Shown here piece after piece: positions 42,289 through 44,950 of a DNA stretch of 44,950 nt. Each line of letters begins with the position of its first letter. Within the stretch, counting starts at the first letter, position 1. Source of the stretch: Anaerolineae bacterium. Lineage in GTDB: Bacteria; Chloroflexota; Anaerolineae; B4-G1; DUEL01. Both the position numbers and the translations under genes were made by a program. The stretch lies in NCBI GenBank assembly GCA_016931695.1, contig JAFGEI010000126.1, forward strand, positions 1-44,950, given 5' to 3'. The notes below the pieces were generated by a model, which ran no database searches, was not told the origin of the DNA, and saw only the letters and a list, made by a program, of their open reading frames with translations.

Positions 42289-43221
42289 TTATACAATCTC
42301 TTGTTCCAGGCCTTGTTCGACCTCTGGTTTCTTTTCCTGCAGCCGGTCTTGGACGATCCGGCGCAATCCGGCGATCACGGCAGCCCAGACCAGGATGGGA
42401 GCGAGGAAGGTGACGGCAACAGCAATGATCAGGGCCACGGCGATCTGAACTTGATCGGTGTTGATCGACTCGATCAACGGCGGTAGGGTCTGGATCATCG
42501 TTCGCGCTGCCAGGGCGACGATCAACACGCCCACGATGATCATCAATACTCTGGGCTGGAGCTTTTTGCAGATCAGGGCCGCCAGGGGAGCGGCCAACAC
42601 CCCGCCGATGATCAGGCCGGCGATGATCCGCCAGTGGGTCAGCCCAGCTACAGTGAGAAAAGCCAGCACTTCACACAGCGTGACAAAGAACTCGGTCAAA
42701 TTGACAGAGCCAATGGCATGGCGCGGGTTCTTGCCCCTGGCGACCAGCGTGGAGGTCACGATGGGCCCCCATCCTCCGCCGCCAATCGCGTCAAAGAACC
42801 CGCCCAACGCACCGAGCAAGAACAGGCGCGGGGAGGTTCCCTTTTTCCCGTTCGTCATTTTGATCGCTTTGCGGATAATGGCCAGTCCCATGACCGTCAG
42901 GTAGATCGCGATGAACGGCTTGAGCGCATCTCCGGGCACAAAGGAGAGGAAATATGCCCCGATGACCCCGCCCAACACGCCAGGGATGACCAGCCGTTTG
43001 AACAGCTCCTTGTCCACGTTTCCGAGCTTGAGGTGAGAGAGGCCCGAGACGCCGCTGGTAAAGATCTCGGCGGTGTGCACGCTTGCGCTGGCGGCAACCG
43101 GCGGAATGCCCAGGCTCAACAGGAACGTCGTCGAGCTGACGCCGTACGCCATTCCCAGCGCGCCGTCAATGACCTGGGCGATGAACCCGACGAAAATAAA
43201 GAGCAAAATACTCTGATCCAT
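42289..43221 (-). CDS. TauE/SafE-family permease with an extra C-terminal membrane domain
   Basis: The 310-residue protein has about eight membrane helices and matches TauE/SafE anion exporters (FIAQVIDGALGMAYGVSSTTFLLSLGIPP at 12-40, FFDAIGGGGWGPIVTSTLVARGKNPRHAIGSVNLTEFFVTL about 150-190). This family moves sulfite, sulfoacetate or other organosulfur anions; the exact substrate is unknown. The last ~57 residues (DQVQIAVALIIAVAVTFLAPILVWAAVIAGLRRIVQDR) are not typical of the family and match the small membrane proteins encoded nearby. ATG 43221 has GCGGAG upstream. It lies downstream of the sulfate-type binding protein, separated by an inverted-repeat element. Confidence 0.9.
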   Translation of the reverse strand: MDQSILLFIFVGFIAQVIDGALGMAYGVSSTTFLLSLGIPPVAASASVHTAEIFTSGVSGLSHLKLGNVDKELFKRLVIPGVLGGVIGAYFLSFVPGDALKPFIAIYLTVMGLAIIRKAIKMTNGKKGTSPRLFLLGALGGFFDAIGGGGWGPIVTSTLVARGKNPRHAIGSVNLTEFFVTLCEVLAFLTVAGLTHWRIIAGLIIGGVLAAPLAALICKKLQPRVLMIIVGVLIVALAARTMIQTLPPLIESINTDQVQIAVALIIAVAVTFLAPILVWAAVIAGLRRIVQDRLQEKKPEVEQGLEQEIV

Positions 43222-43252
43222 TGTTTACTCCGCAAAATCCTGTCAGTAACTC

Positions 43253-43394
43253 GACAATGGCACATTTCAACATTGGATGCTCTACCGCAGTGGGAGAAGG
43301 GGGGGGGTTCGCAGGCGGCGAAGCCGCCTGCGAACCCCCTCTTTTCCCCCTTCCCCGTGCTTGGCAGAGCAATCTATTGAAATGTGCCATTGTC
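43253..43394. mobile_element. 142-bp MITE-like long inverted repeat
   Basis: The 18-bp ends GACAATGGCACATTTCAA (43253-43270) and its exact reverse complement (43377-43394) bound an almost completely palindromic segment. The centre is a perfect 17-bp stem with a GAA loop (43303-43319 with 43323-43339). No open reading frame lies inside, and no clear target-site duplication is visible. It lies in the 205-nt gap between the binding-protein and TauE-like genes, so it could also affect read-through. Confidence 0.8.
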
Positions 43395-43426
43395 AAAGTA
43401 ATCTGAATGGCGCCAACGGCACCGCA

Positions 43427-44458
43427 TCAGCGACTGTTGGGGAGCAGTTGTTCGCACGTTCTGTGAATGACGTTCGGGTAAACGTACGCCCACCCCCCCA
43501 GCTCGTCGACGGTAAAGGAATTGTTGATGGGTTGAAACTCTGGCACGGCCTCGTTGAGCAACTCGTCGCTGGCCGAACGGAAATAGTACCGGGTAAAGAT
43601 GCTTTGGGCCTGCTCACTCCAGAGAAAGGCGACAAAGGCCTCGACGACGTCCCTTTCCCATTCCCGGACATTTTTATCGACAATGACCACCAGGTGCTCG
43701 CTCATGATCGTATTGTTCGGCATCACAATCTCGAATGCGGCGCCGCGGGATTGTGCCAATAGTGCATCCTGCTCGTAGGTAACAAGGACATCACCGGTGC
43801 CATACAGAAATTCCCGCATCGCCTCCCGAGATGTAGCAGGACACGAGATGACATTGCCCCAGACCTGCTCCAGTTCCTCCCAGGCATACGCTTCATCGCC
43901 GTTCGAATCGAGGAGAAACGTGCCATATTCGGCCAAGACGGCCCACTGCGCCCCACCCGACGTGCAGAGATTGGGGTGGATCACTGCCAGCCCGGACCGG
44001 GTCAGGTCAGACCAGCCGTGAATCCCAAAGGGATTGCCTGGCCGGACCACGAGGACAATCGGGCTGCAACTGATGACTCCCTCTTGCGGAAAGGTATGCC
44101 AATCGGTCTCTACCATGTTGTTGATGCGCAGCCAGGTCGCATGCTGTTCGCTAGAAAAGATGGCAATGTCGCCTGCTCCCCCGGCGATAATGCTGTCGGC
44201 TACCTGTTCAGAGCTTGTAAAGACTCCCTGAAAGGTCACGGCCTGGCCTGTCCGCTCCCGCCACTCGTTCTGAAATGCGGGGAAGAGGCCATCGGTCATG
44301 ACCTCTTCCCCGATGCTAAAGCTGTGGACGACGATGGTGCGGTTGACCTCTGTCGCCTGACCACCGTCCGTCATGCCCTGGCATCCACAGGCCAGCAGGG
44401 CGAGCAAGGCCAGTACAGCGGTGAGCGAGCTAACCGTAATCGATTTCCGGCTGTCCAT
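43427..44458 (-). CDS. Sulfate/thiosulfate-type substrate-binding lipoprotein
   Basis: This 343-residue protein has a lipoprotein signal with Cys24 (ALLALLACGC) and a substrate-binding fold of the Sbp/CysP family. The diagnostic stretch IVLVVRPGNPFGIHGWSDLTRSG, then AVIHPNLCTSGGAQWAVLAEYG (about 140-185), matches sulfate- and thiosulfate-binding proteins. The ATG at 44458 is preferred over the frame start at 44476 because GAGGAG lies just upstream. No ABC permease or ATPase gene is nearby; instead two microprotein genes lie upstream and a TauE-like permease downstream. It may be a sulfur-oxyanion receptor, but the ligand is not proven. Confidence 0.87.
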   Translation of the reverse strand: MDSRKSITVSSLTAVLALLALLACGCQGMTDGGQATEVNRTIVVHSFSIGEEVMTDGLFPAFQNEWRERTGQAVTFQGVFTSSEQVADSIIAGGAGDIAIFSSEQHATWLRINNMVETDWHTFPQEGVISCSPIVLVVRPGNPFGIHGWSDLTRSGLAVIHPNLCTSGGAQWAVLAEYGTFLLDSNGDEAYAWEELEQVWGNVISCPATSREAMREFLYGTGDVLVTYEQDALLAQSRGAAFEIVMPNNTIMSEHLVVIVDKNVREWERDVVEAFVAFLWSEQAQSIFTRYYFRSASDELLNEAVPEFQPINNSFTVDELGGWAYVYPNVIHRTCEQLLPNSR

Positions 44459-44477
44459 TGACAACTCCTCAATCACG

Positions 44478-44654
44478 TCAGTGAGACAGGGTAGTCGGCT
44501 GTGCGCTCCGGTATTGCTGGGCGGAGCGCTCGCCCATCTTTTCCCGCGCCATCCTGACCAGTCCGGCGATCACCATCGCCCACACCAGCGCGGGAGCAAA
44601 TGATATCACAACGACGCCGATAACGAGCGCGATCACGACCTGCAGTGTTTCCAT
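44478..44654 (-). CDS. Small membrane protein, microprotein family member C
   Basis: The 58-residue product METLQVVIALVIGVVVISF... shares the helix pattern VIALVIGxVVxxFAPALVWAMVIAGLVRMAREK with members A and D and with the TauE-like C-terminus. ATG 44654 has AAGGAGGGATGAA upstream, an excellent ribosome site. It lies 33 nt after member D and 19 nt before the binding-protein gene, so all three are likely co-transcribed. Function unknown. Confidence 0.8.
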   Translation of the reverse strand: METLQVVIALVIGVVVISFAPALVWAMVIAGLVRMAREKMGERSAQQYRSAQPTTLSH

Positions 44655-44687
44655 TTCATCCCTCCTTACTCCCAAGCAGAGTAGACC

Positions 44688-44858
44688 TTATAGAAATATC
44701 TTGCCTTCCTGGGGCTTTTCGATCTGGCGGCTCTTGCGGACATATTCTCGGGTGATCTGGGTGATCCCGCTGACGACCATCAGCCACACCAGGAAGGGAG
44801 CGAAGAAACAAACCACAATCCCCACGACCAGGGCAATGACTGCTTCTAGACTGTACAT
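44688..44858 (-). CDS. Small membrane protein, microprotein family member D
   Basis: The 56-residue product has one membrane helix (EAVIALVVGIVVCFFAPFLVWLMVVSGITQITREY, about 5-39) and a basic tail ending QEGKIFL. It is clearly related to members A and C. ATG 44858 has TAGGAGGTGGCGAG upstream. It appears to be the first gene of the run that continues to the sulfate-type binding protein and TauE-like permease. Function unknown. Confidence 0.8.
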   Translation of the reverse strand: MYSLEAVIALVVGIVVCFFAPFLVWLMVVSGITQITREYVRKSRQIEKPQEGKIFL

Positions 44859-44910
44859 CTCGCCACCTCCTAGTATCATGCATTATGTGGGAAGGGGCAG
44901 TTCGCGGTAC

Positions 44911-44939
44911 ACTATAGACGGGCCAGGCATCGACCACAA
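44911..44939 (-). promoter_or_regulatory. Promoter upstream of microprotein D
   Basis: On the minus strand TTGTGG (44934-44939), a 17-bp spacer and TATAGT (44911-44916) precede the first microprotein start by about 50 nt. Confidence 0.5.
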
Positions 44940-44950
44940 AGAGGCCATAG

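Noticed and set aside
43427-44458. Complete sulfate ABC transporter
   Set aside because: Only the binding protein is present; no permease (CysT/CysW) or ATPase (CysA) gene lies next to it.

Overview
The window looks like a GC-rich chromosomal segment of an anaerobic or facultative bacterium, most probably a member of the Chloroflexota. That placement is inferred from gene content: a TerY-type signalling operon joined to PspA, secreted kelch/PKD proteins with a C-terminal YLP-type end, and two exported formate dehydrogenases. No rRNA or other phylogenetic marker is present to fix it. The organism almost certainly uses selenocysteine: four genes carry an in-frame UGA exactly at a known catalytic position, and each UGA is followed by a hairpin starting 16-19 nt downstream. 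Nearly every gene is on the minus strand; only 13696-18034 runs on the plus strand.

Layout. 1-7000 is housekeeping: tRNA thiolase ttcA, rfbB, a tRNA-Leu/trigger factor/clpP unit with a good promoter, a GYD-domain protein, mutL and plsY. 7175-8521 is a three-gene redox operon: a predicted selenocysteine peroxiredoxin, a predicted selenocysteine thioredoxin-like protein (UxxC) and a CxxC thioredoxin-like lipoprotein. 8717-13272 is a formate dehydrogenase operon (FdnG selenoprotein, FdnH, FdnI). Divergent from it, 13696-18034 encodes a NuoE/NuoF/flavo-iron-sulfur module likely to pass electrons between NAD(P)H and ferredoxin-like carriers. 18129-20900 is a large secreted kelch-PKD protein, followed by a methyltransferase gene.

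22020-32106 is one long co-directional cluster of nine genes: two membrane-attached receptors (substrate-binding/OmpA and substrate-binding/vWA), PspA, a membrane coiled-coil protein, a TerY-like vWA protein, a PP2C phosphatase, a WD40 protein, a ferritin-like protein and a Ser/Thr kinase. It reads as an envelope-stress system in which outside sensors are linked to phosphorylation inside the cell. 32194-36647 holds a PLP decarboxylase, a lactate-permease family transporter and a C39-like peptidase with TPR-like repeats; two of these appear to be transcribed without a leader.

36737-44858 contains a second formate dehydrogenase (selenoprotein alpha, four-cluster beta, NrfD-type membrane subunit). 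Upstream of it, in the same direction, are a TauE/SafE permease, a sulfate-type substrate-binding lipoprotein and three tiny membrane proteins. The tiny proteins are related to one another and to the C-terminal tail of the TauE protein, a family I do not recognise from any described system. Two inverted-repeat elements lie in this last cluster.
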